Assembly: GCF_019393635.1 (NCBI RefSeq)
Contig: NC_057867.1
Span: 682,121-746,120 of the forward strand
Reading direction: 5' to 3'
From: Dromiciops gliroides
Taxonomy: Eukaryota; Chordata; Mammalia; Microbiotheria; Microbiotheriidae
DNA: 64,000 nt
The notes beneath the pieces are model-generated. The model did no database searches. It saw only the letters and a list, made by a program, of their open reading frames with translations, and had not been told where the DNA came from. Shown in pieces: positions 12,301-26,067 of the stretch (position 1 is its first letter; each line of letters begins with the position of its first letter). The position numbers were made by a program, and so were the translations under genes.

Positions 12301-15300
12301 GGTCTCCAGTGCCCGGGTTCTGGGCCTCCGTGAAGGGCACACTGGAGTGAGGGGAGCCGAGGTGGGACTTGAGTTGGGCTCTGAAGGGGGTAGCTGGGAA
12401 GGTCCTCTGGACACCCCACATCCCCCACCCCCCCACTCCTGATTGGAAGAAAGGGAACTTGGCAGTGGGAGGCCTTGATGAGCAGCATCATGGTCAGTTT
12501 GACTGGCACCTCTTGCCCTCTTGTTGCTGCTCCCATATTTCCCCCTGTGGGTAGATGGCATTGACCTATCGGCTTGACTTCTGTTCTGCTTTTTGCACAG
12601 CCTCCTTGTCTCCAGAAAGGGCCGAGGACTCTGACGCGCTGACAGCTGTGAGCAGCCAGCTGGAGGGCTCCCCCATGGACACCAGCAGCTTGGCATCCTG
12701 CAACCTGGAGGAAGGAGTTGGGGACAGTACTGTAGCCAGTGGTGTGGAAACTCCTGGGCCACCTCCCACCACCCCTGGAGAGTCAGCCCAGGCTGGGACA
12801 GAGCCACAAGGCAGTGGGGATGGGTCAGGAGAATCCCCAGAAGAGTCTCCACAGCAGGCCGAGGACAGGTACAGTTTGAGTAGCAACAGCCCCCTGGTTC
12901 CACAGGGCACACCTCTCCTCCGTAGACACTCAGTGCATGACCTTTCCTCCCTTTGGGTCTTCCTAGCTCTCCCCCGGGCTCATCCTCAGAAAGCTCCTCT
13001 ACCCGAGATTCTGCTGTGGCCATTTCGGGAGCAGATTCCAGGGGCCTCCTGGAAGAGCCACTACCCTCAACAAGCAGTGAAGAAGAAGATCCTCTGGCAG
13101 GTGAGGCTCAGGAGGGCAAGAGGTGACATGTCATGAGTCTACCCCATGCCGGGGCGGGGGGGGGGGGGGGCTACACAGGCAAGGCACCTTGCAGCTCAAG
13201 AGGTTCAGCTCCTATTGGCCTCCCCTTCTTGGGACTCAGGGATGGGTGCAGGTACTTTGAGGAAAGTTGGGGTGCCATGACCCTAAAGCCCTACAGAGAC
13301 CAAGTGCTCACAATCTGTCGACACAATCCCTATCCTCCGTGAGCCTAGTTCCTGTATTCTGGGCAGAGGTGGTAGGTGCTCAGGCAGTGTTGTTTGTTGC
13401 TCCTGACAGGTTAAGGAAACTGAGTCACAAGCATGAAAATACAGAGATAAGCAGTGAGCTAGAGTGGGGGACGATGTTCACCTTTTGGATCTGATGATCT
13501 GAGGTCATACCTCAGCCTTTAGTGGCTTGACCAGGCGGCCATGTAACTTCAGGCAAATCACCACCATTTTGATTTCCTCGTCTCTAAAGTGGGGTTGATA
13601 CTCATTCACAGGATTAGATGAATGCTCTAGCAATAGGACAGAGAAAGAGAGGGAGACAAGAGGGAAAGAGAGAAGTGCTGTTGACTTTCAGCAGGGCAGG
13701 CCTGTGGACCGTGCACATCGGATTGTCTTGGCAGGAAAGTCGTGGGTGAATTCTTCCTCCTTTTTGCCAACCACTAATAAGAGCAGCTGTAGGCAAGGGT
13801 CCCTCTTTGGGTACACAGATCGGATGCTCTTGGGTCTTTCGGAGCTCATACTTACTGAGGCCTGGGGAAGTTCACCAGAACGCCCTAACTTTAAAGGACA
13901 GGATTTAGGGTTCGGGTTGTCACAGGCAACGTTGGCATATTTTTAACTGAAGTGCCACCTGTCAACCTGCCTGCCGAGCTGCTTTCAAGTCAATCAAGCG
14001 TTCCTGGTCTTGTTCTAAGCCCTGTAATCCATGGTGCAGGCCCCACATGCTTGCACTTGTTTTGTTTGGGAGCTTTCCTGAGTACCTCTGGGGAGCTGAG
14101 GCATAGCTGAGCTCCACTGACAGTCTTCCATCCCTTTTCCTAGGTATCAGTCTTCCCGAAGGTGTGGATCCCTCCTTTTTGGCCGCTCTGCCTGATGATA
14201 TCCGCAGGGAGGTCTTACAAAATCAACTGGGCATCCGGCCCCCTGCCCGGGTCGCTCCTGCTGCAACCACCCCAACTCCTCCCCCAGTGGTTGGCAACCC
14301 TGGCGTGACTGAAGTGAGCCCTGAGTTTCTCGCAGCCTTGCCCCCTGCCATTCAGGAGGAGGTATGTTGGGGGAAGGGAGGGGAGGGGAGGGGTGCACAC
14401 CTTCCTTCCTAGACTCTGTTTGGGGGTTTTTCCTGCATGCTTTTCACCCCTGTTCACTTTAGTTGATTCAGCAGACCTGAGGTACCTACTGTGTGCACGG
14501 CTACAGTGCCAGCCCTATGAGCTTACTTTCCACTTGTTGATGAACAAAGACCTAAGAGAATAGCACCAAATGTGACTACCCACTTGGACTGACAGTGGCC
14601 CTCAGCCACAGCCCCAGCTCAGCTGACTGGCCTGTAGTGTTCTTCACGTACTTTTTGCTCTAGCCAGTCAAGCCTGCCAGTGCTCTGAAGCACCAGCTGT
14701 GTAGTGATTCTCACTGGTCATCAAGGGGATGGTGGAAGCCTGAGCCACCAGGGGTCATGGAGCAAGCTTGTCGTGACCAGCTCCTTTCAGTTTCTCTGGC
14801 AGTCGGTGGACAAGCTAGTGGGCCTTTGCCTCTTCCCTGAGCTATATTGGGCCCATACACCTTCTAGAGGTGAAAGGATTGGCCTAAATGCTGGTCTCTT
14901 CAGCCTTATTTTCCCTCTGCTTCAGGTTCTTGCCCAGCAGCGGGCTGAGCAACAGAGGCGAGAGCTGGCCCAGAATGCCAGTTCAGATACCCCAATGGAC
15001 CCAGTGACCTTCATCCAAACCCTGCCATCAGACCTACGCCGCAGCGTGCTGGAGGACATGGAGGACAGTGTGCTGGCAGTCATGCCCCCTGACATTGCGG
15101 CTGAGGCCCAAGCCCTTAGGCGAGAGCAGGAAGCCCGGCAGAGACAATTGATGCATGAGAGGCTCTTTGGACACAGTAGCACATCGGCCCTCTCTGCCAT
15201 CCTCAGGAGCCCAGGTAGGGTCAGGCTGGTCCAGGGCTCTCTGGGGCTGGTGCTTGGTCTCCCTCCTCTTCTCTCACCTTGTTTTTGTCCCTGGCAGCCT

Positions 15301-18300
15301 TCACAAGTCGCCTGAGTGGCAACCGAGGAGTCCAGTACACACGCCTGGCTGTCCAGAGAGGTGGCACTTTCCAGATGAGTGGGAGCAGTAGCCACACCAG
15401 GTATGTGCCTTCCCACAACCCCCTTTTCTGAATGGCAGCTTGCCTCTGGGCACAAGTACCAACACCATATCTTCACCCTTCCACTTGTTTGGGCCTGGGA
15501 CAGCTAACTGACTGTAGGCTGTTCTCGATGGCTTTCTCAGGGTGGGAAAGCTAGGTCACAGAATGATCCACATCTCTTACTTCCAGTTCAGGGCATTCCA
15601 AAATACCTTTTAGGGAGCTGGACCCTTCCAGTTCAGGCATGGGTCAGACTTGGCTAGATTTTCTTGCCTTCCCAGAGGTCTAAAATTCTGCCTTGCTCCC
15701 TGTGAGAACAGGACCATGGAGCTTGTCTGTCTCATCTGTTTGTGCCTGAAACCTGCCTGGCTATGCTGAGCTCTGTAAGGAGTAATGGAGGAGGAGGTGA
15801 CAGTGAGGCCCTGACCACCTTTATCTAGCACAACAAGCAGAACAGAAGCAGGGACCCAGAGCTGTGGCGTGTGGTCATGGGTTAGGATAGAACAGATTTC
15901 CAAAGAGAGAAGGCGTTTGGCCTGAGGTCTCGTGTACGAAGCAAGGCCAAGTCAGCTATGATAAAGGGACCTCAGACCGCAGACTCCCCTCCCCTACCTC
16001 TGATTTGTAGCTAAAGACAGGCTCAGAATGTGGCTGAGAAATGGAATGATACCCAAGGACCTCTTCACCCTAAACCCTGTGGTCCTAAGTCGGCCATTTG
16101 TTGGATCCAACACCCAACTGAGCTTTCCCTAAAAATGTATTCTTTTGGATCAACACAAAGAATAGGCTAGGACAGGCCCCCTCGGGCTATTGAGCAACAC
16201 CAGCAGACGTCCTGTGCGGCCAGAGGATGATGGACGGGAGCCTCTGATTCACTCTCCCTGGTTCTTCCCTTCACTTTTCTCTAGAAGCAATAACTAAAGC
16301 CCAGATTGTGACAAGGGCAGAAGCAAGCTCCCCACCCCCTAGCCCCATTTGACTGGACCTGGGGCCCAGAAAGGGAAATGGGCTTCATGAGACTAGTTGA
16401 GGGCTCCTGACTCTCAGCAAGCCACTTTTGTACCTACACCATGGGCATTTTGAATGAAATCTTGTCTGTGAAGGTCAAGGGCTTCAATAATGACCTCAGG
16501 CCTGGCTCTTTGAATGGGAGCTTTGAGGAAGAAGAGGCTTCCCTTTAATGCTACTGAGTGCACAGAAGTGATCGTTTAGGCCCTAGGAAGCTTTCTAGGC
16601 TAGCTCCATTAGTGCTGAACTTGGGCAGGTTGGTTCAGGCCTCCTTGGGGGAGATGTAGCTCCCCTCTCTCACCTACCAGACTCCGTGCCCCATTTTTAT
16701 GAGCTGGCCCATTGACCAGGCTTGCTCGTTGCAAGGCAGGCCAAGAGTGGCTGATGGTGCTCTGTCTTTGCAGGCCCTCAGGCAGTAATGTGGACAGCCT
16801 CCTGCGCCTTCGGGGCCGCCTTCTCCTGGACCATGAAGCCTTGTCGTGTCTCTTAGTCCTACTCTTTGTGGACGAACCCAAGCTGAACACAAGCCGCCTC
16901 CACCGGGTCCTGCGCAACTTGTGCTATCACGGTCAGACCCGCCATTGGGTTATCCGCAGCCTGCTGTCCATTCTGCAGCGGAGCAGCGAGAGCGAGCTCT
17001 GCATCGAGACCCCCAAGGCAGCCACCACCGAGGAGAAAGGCAAGAAGGCAGCCAAGGGCTGTTCCACAGGCAGCCATGACAGCCGGCCCTTGGACCTGCT
17101 GCATAAGATGGAGTCCAAGAGCTCCAGCCAGCTCTCGTGGCTCTCTGTATCCATGGATGCAGCCCTGGGCTGCCGGACTAACATATTCCAGATCCAGCGG
17201 GCAGCGGGCCGCAAACACACTGACAAGCATGCTGGCTGTGGCTCCACTGTCCATATTCACCCCCAGGCTGCTCCCGTGGTGTGTAGGCATGTCCTGGACA
17301 CACTCATACAGTTAGCCAAGGTGAGGAGTGGCTCAGCATGGGGCCCTGCATACAGGGAGCCCAAAGATGAGGTGGGGCAGGGATCTTGATCACTGAGACA
17401 TTTGTTACCAGGGGAGCCTTATAAGTCACAGGACCTGACTTCCTCACTTGACAGACCTCAGGGTTAGTGACCAAGGCATACTTGGGGATGGCTCTCTGCA
17501 ATTGCGTCATAGGTCATTTGGGGCCTGGACTAGGCATTGGAGGGTGGGAGGGCGTTTTGTGACTCTTGGTGTGGTTCCGTGGGCCCAGTCCCCTCCTCAA
17601 CAGCCTGGCAGTGAGGCTCATTCAGAACTCCCTAAGCCAAGCAGGCATTTCTGGCCTTGGGTGCTGCCAAACTGCCGCCGCCGCCGCGCCCCCCCCCCCC
17701 CCCCCCAGCTGAGCAGAACTTCTCCCTGTTTCCCCACAGGTCTTCCCCAGTCACTTCACACAGCAACGGACCAAAGAGACTAATTGTGACAGCGATCGGG
17801 AGAGGAGCAACAAACAGGCCTGTAGCCCCTGTCCTAGCCAGTCCACCAGTAGTGGTATCTCCACTGACTTCTGGGACTTGTTAGTCAAACTGGACAACAT
17901 GAACGTCAGCCGCAAAGGCAAAAACTCTGTCAAGTCAGTGCCCATCAACGTGGGCAGTGAGGGAGAGACCTCTCTGTACAGCCTTGAAGCCTCTCCCCTA
18001 GGGCAACTCATGAACATGCTGTCTCATCCGGTCATCCGCCGGAGCTCCCTCCTCACTGAGAAACTCCTGCGCCTCTTGTCCCTCATCTCCATTGCGCTGC
18101 CCGAGAATAAAACGTCAGACACTCTGGCCGCCAACCCCAGTAGCAGCACCGGCACTCCTTCCACCACCACTGCCTCCTCAGCAAGTGCCACCTCCACCAA
18201 TACTGGTGTCGCCACCCCAGGCGCCCTCACCCCCAGCCCCACCCCAACCGGAGCCTCAGCCACTGCTACAGTGGCAGCCACCCCCCCAGCCACCACAGCC

Positions 18301-20275
18301 ACCACAGCCACCCCAGCTGCTGTTGCAAGTAAGCTGGAGTGGAGGGTTCCCAGACACAAACTGCAGCCATTTTGGTCAAAGCTGAAGCTCTAATAGTCAT
18401 GAGTTGCAGGCCAGTGGGGTGGGGGGTTGGGAGGGGCAGCATGGTGCTTAGCTGGGCAAGGGAAACTGGTAGAGGTTTATGAGAGTAGAAGGGGTGGCAT
18501 GCTGAGGCTTTTGCTAGGCTGAGAGAAGAATGTTCTAGGCACGGGAGATGGGATTGGGTTCCTGGCACTCTGGAGTGGGTATTAGTGCATCTAACAAGAG
18601 GTCAAGATGTTGAGACCCTTCTCTTTAGCCTTCAGTAGGTAACCTGGTCCTCAACCCTGAAAGAGAACTTCCTTGCAGTCAGCCTACTATCCTCCTTGGA
18701 GGCCATCTCAAGGCCTGGCCACCCATTAGATAATGGAGGAAACAGACCTAGTGTGGAAAAAGGGCCTCTTCCAACCCGTTACCAGTGGGCTGCCTGGGCC
18801 AGTTAGGCAGCATCCATCCTCGTCCCACTGAGCTGGCCTCTAGTTCTCCTGTTTGCTTGGTACTTACTCCTACCTGTCATTACTATTCCTTTGAAGCTAC
18901 GGCTAAGAGCAGCAAATCCCCAGCGAAGGCCGGTGAAGGAGGCAGCGGGGGCAATGTGGATAGCAAGATGGCGGCATCGGGCCTAACTGAAAATCAGCTC
19001 CAGCTCTCTGTGGAGGTTAGGAGCGAGCCAGGCAGGGCTTAAAGTCTTGGAGGGGACAAGAGGGCCCAGGACCTAACTCAAAGCTGCCTCGTTTACACGC
19101 ACCCACTCTTCCCCTAGGTGCTGACGTCACACTCATGTTCAGAAGAAGGCTTGGAAGATGCAGCCAATGTTTTGCTACAGCTTTCCAGGGGTGACCCAAC
19201 CACCCGGGACACTGTTCTTAAGCTCCTGTTGAATGGAGCCAGGCATCTGGGTTATACCCTGTGCAAGCAGATTGGTAAGAGGAGACGGAGGTAGTCCTCA
19301 GCCCGCTCCCTTCCCCGACCCCTTGTTTTCACTCGGAGCTCAAGCGTAGCCTCTGTTTCCAGGGCCTGTAAAGGTGCCACCTTGGCTTCTCGGACAAGAT
19401 CTTGCCTAAAAACTAAAGTTTGTGGAGGAAGGGCATTCAGTTGACTCCCCACCATTTCCCCAAAGAACCTGGCTACTTCTCCAAGCTCAACTCCTGATAG
19501 AGGAGTGGTAGGGCAATGAAGGGGCTGCCCCAGCTGGAATTCTCACAGGCTGTGGATGGGGGCCTTTGGGGAGCATTTGGTCTGACTCTTTCACTCTGGG
19601 AACGAGGAAGCGTAATTCTCTTGGGGGTGGGGTAGAGGGTTGGATATGGGTCCTGCAGCCCCCTTACCTCCCTCCTAGCTGCAGCTAGGGATCCCAGGAA
19701 ACAAGAAGCCACATGACCACAAGCCTCAACTGACCTTCAGGCCTTGCTAGACTCCATTTGTCTTCCCTGGGGATAGAACACCATGTGGGAACCTGGGCTT
19801 CCTCCCAATAGCTAGGTCATGAGAAAGACCGGGAGGGAACACAGGGAGTAGCTGCTGCCTCCACCTGTCTTGGCATCAGCAGGCTTGCCAGGCAGATTCC
19901 CCTATGGTTCCTGGGAACTGGCTTTGAGTATCCTTTGCTTCTTCTGCTCACCTCAGGGACCCTCCTGGCTGAGCTGCGAGAATACAACTTGGAGCAGCAA
20001 CGCCAAGCACAGTGTGAGATCCTGTCTCCAGACGGACTGCCCGAGGAGCAACCGCAGGCCACCCGACTGAAAGGAAAGATGCAGAGCAGGTGGGCTGCTC
20101 CTGCACAACACTTAGGGTACACAGCGTTGGCGGCCAAGGCAGCCTTTACTGGCCAAGCCACCAGCACCCTTTTCTTTCCCTGGGCCTGTGTTCCCTACTC
20201 TCATTTCATTGTTCTTCCCCCTACAGCCTTCCCCTTCCCCCCCACCCTCTCCTCTTTCCCTCCCTTTCTCTCTGT

Positions 20276-20341
<66 letters not shown>

Positions 20342-23300
20342 CACTCCTCTGCCCTGCCTCCTAGGTTTGACACGGCTGAAAACGTGGTGATTGTGGCATC
20401 GCAGAAGCGCCCTTTGGGAGGGCGAGAGCTCCAGTTGCCATCCATGTCCATGCTGACATCAAAAACATCCACCCAGAAGTTCTTCTTGCGAGTACTGCAG
20501 GTCATCATTCAGCTCCGAGATGACACACGCAGAGCTAACAAGAAGGCCAAGCAGACAGGCAGGCTAGGTAGGCTACTTAGCCAGGGGCCCACCTTCTCCA
20601 GGTCTGAAGCTGAGGCACAGGATGCCAGCCAGCGGTTGGTCTCTATCCCGTTTCTTCATCCGAGGGACTGCAGGGGGAGGGGGCAATGACTTGCTCTTTG
20701 TGGCTCCACTCAGTGCCCTGTGGCAAGACAAAGGCTGTTCCCTTGAAATTGGGGTCACCGGCCCATGTGGCGGCTTCCCTGGGGATGCCTCGGCCCTCTT
20801 TCTACAGCCTGAATGCCCTTCCCTCTGCTCCCCATTCCCAGGTACCTCCAGCCTGGGCTCGGCTAGCAGCATCCAGGCAGCTGTTCGGCAGCTGGAGGCT
20901 GAGGCTGATGCCATTATACAAATGGTACGTGAGGGTCAGAGGGCGCGGAGACAGCAGCAAGCAGCAACGGTTAGCGTGATGCCTGGGGCCTCTCATTTGT
21001 TCAGTTTCTTTTTCTTTCTTCATCTCTGTGTTTTTCTCCTTCTCTCCTGCCCACTCCCCATTCTGGGCTTGTCCTTCTAGGAAGCAGGGGTTAAGTTTTG
21101 TTTCTTAGTTTGTCTCCTTCATTTGGGCTCGGCCTTGACCACCCTTAGCTGCCTAATTGAACCTTTCCTCCACTCTCTCTTCTGGGTTCTGGGTAGGGAG
21201 GAAGCCAAGCCACCTTAGTCACCCAGAACAGTGCCCCTTGGGGCCCTGACACACTTGAGCACACTTGAGCTCCCTGCTCCAGCCCTGGGTCCTGAGAGCA
21301 CCGAAATGATTGGGGGCCTTGATCAGAAGGGTGACATGGGAGCTTCCAATACAAATGGACTCAGTCCTCTTCCCCTTGCTGGAGTGGCCCTGCCCGTTCA
21401 ATCCAGAAAGAAAAGAAGACAACTTTGAAGCCTGTGTCTAGGGAAGCCTTGTACCAGTGTAGACTAAGCCTTTCCCTAGGACAAGCAGAGCAAACAGGGG
21501 TGGGGGTGGGGGTGGGAGTGGGGGTGGGGGGGTGGGGGTGGAAAGGCAGGGGTACCAGGGAGAAATGGAGCAAGGTGCAGGAAGGACCCAGACACCTCTG
21601 CTAGCCAGTGAGGCAGCTTTAGCTTCTGTTCTGATCCTGTTGTGGCGGGGCCTTGAAAGGTCACTATCCTCTCTGTTACCTATGGGAAGGGCCCCTGCTT
21701 GAGGAAGCAGGGACCCCAACTTCCTGGTGACTAGCTTTGTCTCCCATTTTGTCCAGTCGGAGTCCAGTCAGTCTGATGTTGCTTCTCGGAGGGATGAGTC
21801 TCCCATGGATGTGGACCAACCATCCCCTGCTTCTCAAGACACACAGTCTATTGGTCAGTACCACATTGTTCCAGGGAGATGGCAAGATCTGTCTTGGAGT
21901 CTGTGGGGAAACGACATATTCGCAGGCTAATGTGGCAGTGGCTGACTAGAGGTGGGCCCAGGGCTCTTGTGCCGACCCCTCTCCTCCTTGGGGGGTCTAC
22001 CACTTAAAAGTGTGTCCACACATCTTTATGTGTCCAACCCTTTGGAGAAGACTCAATCTCCGAGTCTGGTTGGAGAAAAATCTCTACTCCGAAAGGCCCT
22101 TGACAAACAAGTGCTCTGGTAGGCACTCAGTGAAGGTCGTCTGTGTCTGATGTACACAGAACTCTGTGCTCTGGAGCCCAGTGGAGCCCACGTTCAGCCT
22201 ACCCCAGAGGCACGAACTTGGGCCACTGGGAGTACTTTGGAGTCTCTGGCCTTCACATCTGTCTTCTCTCGTCCCCTTTCCCCACAGGCTCAGAAGGAAG
22301 CCAACAGAGTGAGAAGGAGAAAGAAGAGAGACCCCCTGAACTGCCCCTGCTTAGTGAGCAGCTGAGCCTTGATGAATTGTGGGACATGCTGGGCGAGTGT
22401 TTGAAGGAGCTTGAAGAATCCCATGATCAGCACGCAGTGCTAGGTGAGTGTATGGATGGGGTCCCCGTCTTCCTTCCCTCACTGGCCCAAGGTGTAACCT
22501 TGTCTGCTCATCCCTTCTTTCTCCCACCCAGTGCTGCAGCCTGCTGTTGAAGCCTTCTTTCTGGTCCATGCCACTGAACGGGAGAGTAAGCCACCTGTTC
22601 GGGACACGCGGGAAAGCCAGCTAGCTCACATCAAGGATGAGCCACCACCCCTCTCCCCTGCTCCCTTGACCCCTGCCACCCCGTCCTCCTTGGACCCCTT
22701 CTTCTCCCGAGAGCCCTCATCTATGCACATTTCCTCCAGCCTGCCCCCTGACACACAGAAGTTTCTTCGATTTGCAGGTGAGGGGGAGAGGACAGCTGTC
22801 CTTCCCTAGACTATACTTGGGAAGGATCAGTGGGGTCCAGTTGATCATCCTGATCTGAGGTGGCCTCAGAGTCCCATAGCTCCCAGTTCAGCTTGTCCAT
22901 TCTTAGTTGGGAGGTGGGGGAGACCAAACGGGAGGGAAGGAAAGAAGGATGGACAAGCTAACATATAAAGACCCACCCCCAGCAGGTGCCAAAGGGCATG
23001 TGCGTGCTCCCATCTCTGGGGCATGGCCAGACCCTGCATGCGGTCCTGGCCTTGGAGCTGGGAGAGTCAGGAATCAGATCACAAACACCCAGCCTGATGC
23101 CCACTTTGTCCTCTCTCCTCAGAGACTCACCGCACTGTGCTAAATCAGATCCTACGCCAGTCCACTACCCATCTTGCTGATGGGCCCTTTGCTGTCCTGG
23201 TGGACTATATCCGTGTGCTCGACTTTGATGTCAAGCGCAAGTATGTGATGTGGTGTAGAAGCTCAGGTCACTGCTGGTGCTCCCAGTGTGAGCCTGTGAG

Positions 23301-26017
23301 CCTTCCGCAGGAGGGCGGGGTGGGGGGGGGCAGCCATGTTTGTGGCAGTCACTTTTTAATGCATACAGAGAACTCTGTATGGTTTGTTTTGTGAGGTGTC
23401 CTTGCCTGAATAACCTGAAACTCCCCAAGTCCATCTTGGGGAAGAATTGATAAAAGGATTCTGTTATTGCAGCAGTGGCAAAGGGTGCTGAGGCAGGCAG
23501 GTCCCTGTGCTCCAGACAAGACCTGACCATCACTGTCTTGCTCTGTACCCTGGCAGAGGACAGTAGATTTCAGTTTCCCAATCTATAAAGTGAAGGGTGA
23601 GGAGAGGGATGCTTGGTTGTCACATAGCACGAGCCCTAGAATGTCTGTTAAAGTCTCTCCAGTCCCACTTGGGGAACAGTGGTAAATGGCTGCTACTGAT
23701 GGTGTGCCTGCGTACCCTCATGTTCCCCCAAAGTTCTCCCTCAATGGAACTCTCCATCTATGGTCTATGTTTGTAAGCTCTAACCTCCCAGCTACTTATT
23801 AGGGGTTCCTGTTGCTCTCAATATTAACTTAGTCTATTCTTGCTGTCCACCCACACCCCTTCCCTCCCATGTTCCCATAAGATGACCAGATTTAGTCTTC
23901 CTCTTCCCTCTTCCCCAGGTATTTCCGCCAAGAGCTAGAGCGTCTAGATGAGGGACTCCGGAAAGAAGACATGGCTGTGCATGTCCGCCGTGACCATGTG
24001 TTTGAAGACTCCTATCGTGAGCTGCATCGAAAATCCCCAGAGGAAATGAAGAATCGACTGTAAGGGCACTGGATGAATGGGGAGGGAAGGGCCCCCACCC
24101 CCCTCCCTCAGCCATCTGAAGGAGAGCACTTGGGGGAACCTGCAGGAAATTGCTTCTGCTTATCCCCAGAACTCTTGAGTGCTCCCCTTGCCTGCTTGAC
24201 TCCAGGTTGACTCCCAAACAGCAGAGCTGAGCTTCCTATCTCAGCCCTCAGCCTCCACATTCAGCATGGCAGCTGTTTAGCATACTGTCACCCCAAACTT
24301 CCAGAGATTTTCCCTGTTCTTTAGCCCATTTGGACTTCAGCCATTGGCAGGCTCTCATGGACTCCCCAGGGCCCTGCCCTGGGGGCAGGACCAGAAGGCT
24401 GCCAGCATGATCTCATGTGGCCTGGGAGTTCATGCAGCATCTTTACCCAAGGCATTCCCCACACTCATACTACATGAGAATAGGGCTTTGTTGGCCAGCA
24501 GCCGAGTGCTAGATGGGCAATTTTGAATCCTAGCTGAGTGGTCTTAGTTAATTTCATCCATTTCTGGCCCTGGTTTGCCCACCTCCCACGTGAGGATTTG
24601 CCTAGATGAATTCCCAGGTCCCTTGGAGCTAGCTCGCTCCAACCCTGAATCCTGTGGTTGGTGGCCTGGAGAGACCCAGGATGATAGCTGAGTGCTGTCT
24701 CTTGGCCAGGTGTAACTGTAGGGCTCCCTGCTGGGTTGGAGAGCTAATGGAATTCCCATCCTCTTTGTTCTCCCTTCTCCCCCCAACCCCCAGGTACATA
24801 GTGTTTGAAGGAGAAGAAGGCCAGGATGCTGGAGGCCTCCTCCGAGAGTGGTACATGATCATCTCCAGAGAGATGTTTAACCCCATGTACGCCTTGTTCC
24901 GGACCTCACCCGGGGACCGGGTCACCTACACCATCAATCCCTCCTCCCACTGCAATCCCAACCATCTCAGCTACTTCAAATTTGTCGGGCGCATTGTGGC
25001 CAAGGCTGTTTATGACAACCGACTCTTAGAGTGCTACTTCACCAGATCTTTCTACAAGCATATCCTGGGCAAGTCAGTCCGGTGAGGAAATGGGCATCTT
25101 GCCTTGAGCCTGGTTGGGACCAATGCTGCTCCTGTCCCCGTCTCCTCTTGCTCTCTTTTCATAGTGGGTTGTGCTTGTCTTTAGGTACACAGATATGGAA
25201 AGTGAGGACTACCACTTTTACCAGGGCCTGGTTTACTTGCTGGAAAATGATGTTTCCACTCTTGGCTATGACCTCACTTTCAGCACTGAGGTAACTGGGT
25301 GGAAAGGTGCCCTGGGTTTGTTTTTGAGCCCATGAGATCCTGTGTCTGAGACACCATTCCCCACAGCCCAGGGTCAGGAAATTTATAAACTAAGCTTCAA
25401 GTTTTCCCTGTAGGGAGTAAACAAGCATTTATGTACCACCTGCTGTGTGCCAGGCCCTGTGCTAAGCTTTTGCAACCTCCTGGGAGGGAGGTGGTGTTTT
25501 TATCCTTATTTTGCAGCTGAGGAAAATTGGGGGGGGGGGGAGACTTCCCCCGGGTCACAGTCACAGTCTGAGACCAGCTTTGAACTCAGTTGGTCCAGTC
25601 TTCTGTATACTGTGGCACCACCTTGATACTAAAAGAGAAATAGTTCTCTAGGACTCAGTCACTTTAAGTAAACCAAATCCCCCCAAAAAAGCAAATAGTC
25701 AATGATCTTTGAGCAAGGTGGCACAGGGGCACCTGCCTATCTGTACTAGGCACAAATCCATCTGCAGGAGTCGGTGGAGGGGTGGGGTCTGGGGTCTGCT
25801 AATCCTGGTTGAGGTGGCTGGTCTTGTTTTAAGGTTCAAGAGTTTGGCGTCTGTGAAGTTCGGGATCTGAAACCAAATGGAGCCAACATCTTGGTAACTG
25901 AAGAGAATAAAAAGGAATATGTGCACCTTGTGTGCCAGATGAGGATGACAGGTATGATAGGCACTCTTTGGGGGGAGTGGGGAGGTTCCTTGTAACAGAA
26001 TGGGAGGGAGAGAGAGA

Positions 26018-26067
<50 letters not shown>

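Noticed and set aside
12130-13023. 297-residue minus-strand open frame
   Set aside because: It lies opposite HUWE1 exons at 12601-12868 and 12967-13100 and is a GC-rich shadow with no recognisable domain.
20112-20508. Cys-Val-rich frames over (CA)n tracts
   Set aside because: They are translation of dinucleotide repeats only; the same applies near 25,829-26,062 and 34,427-34,754.
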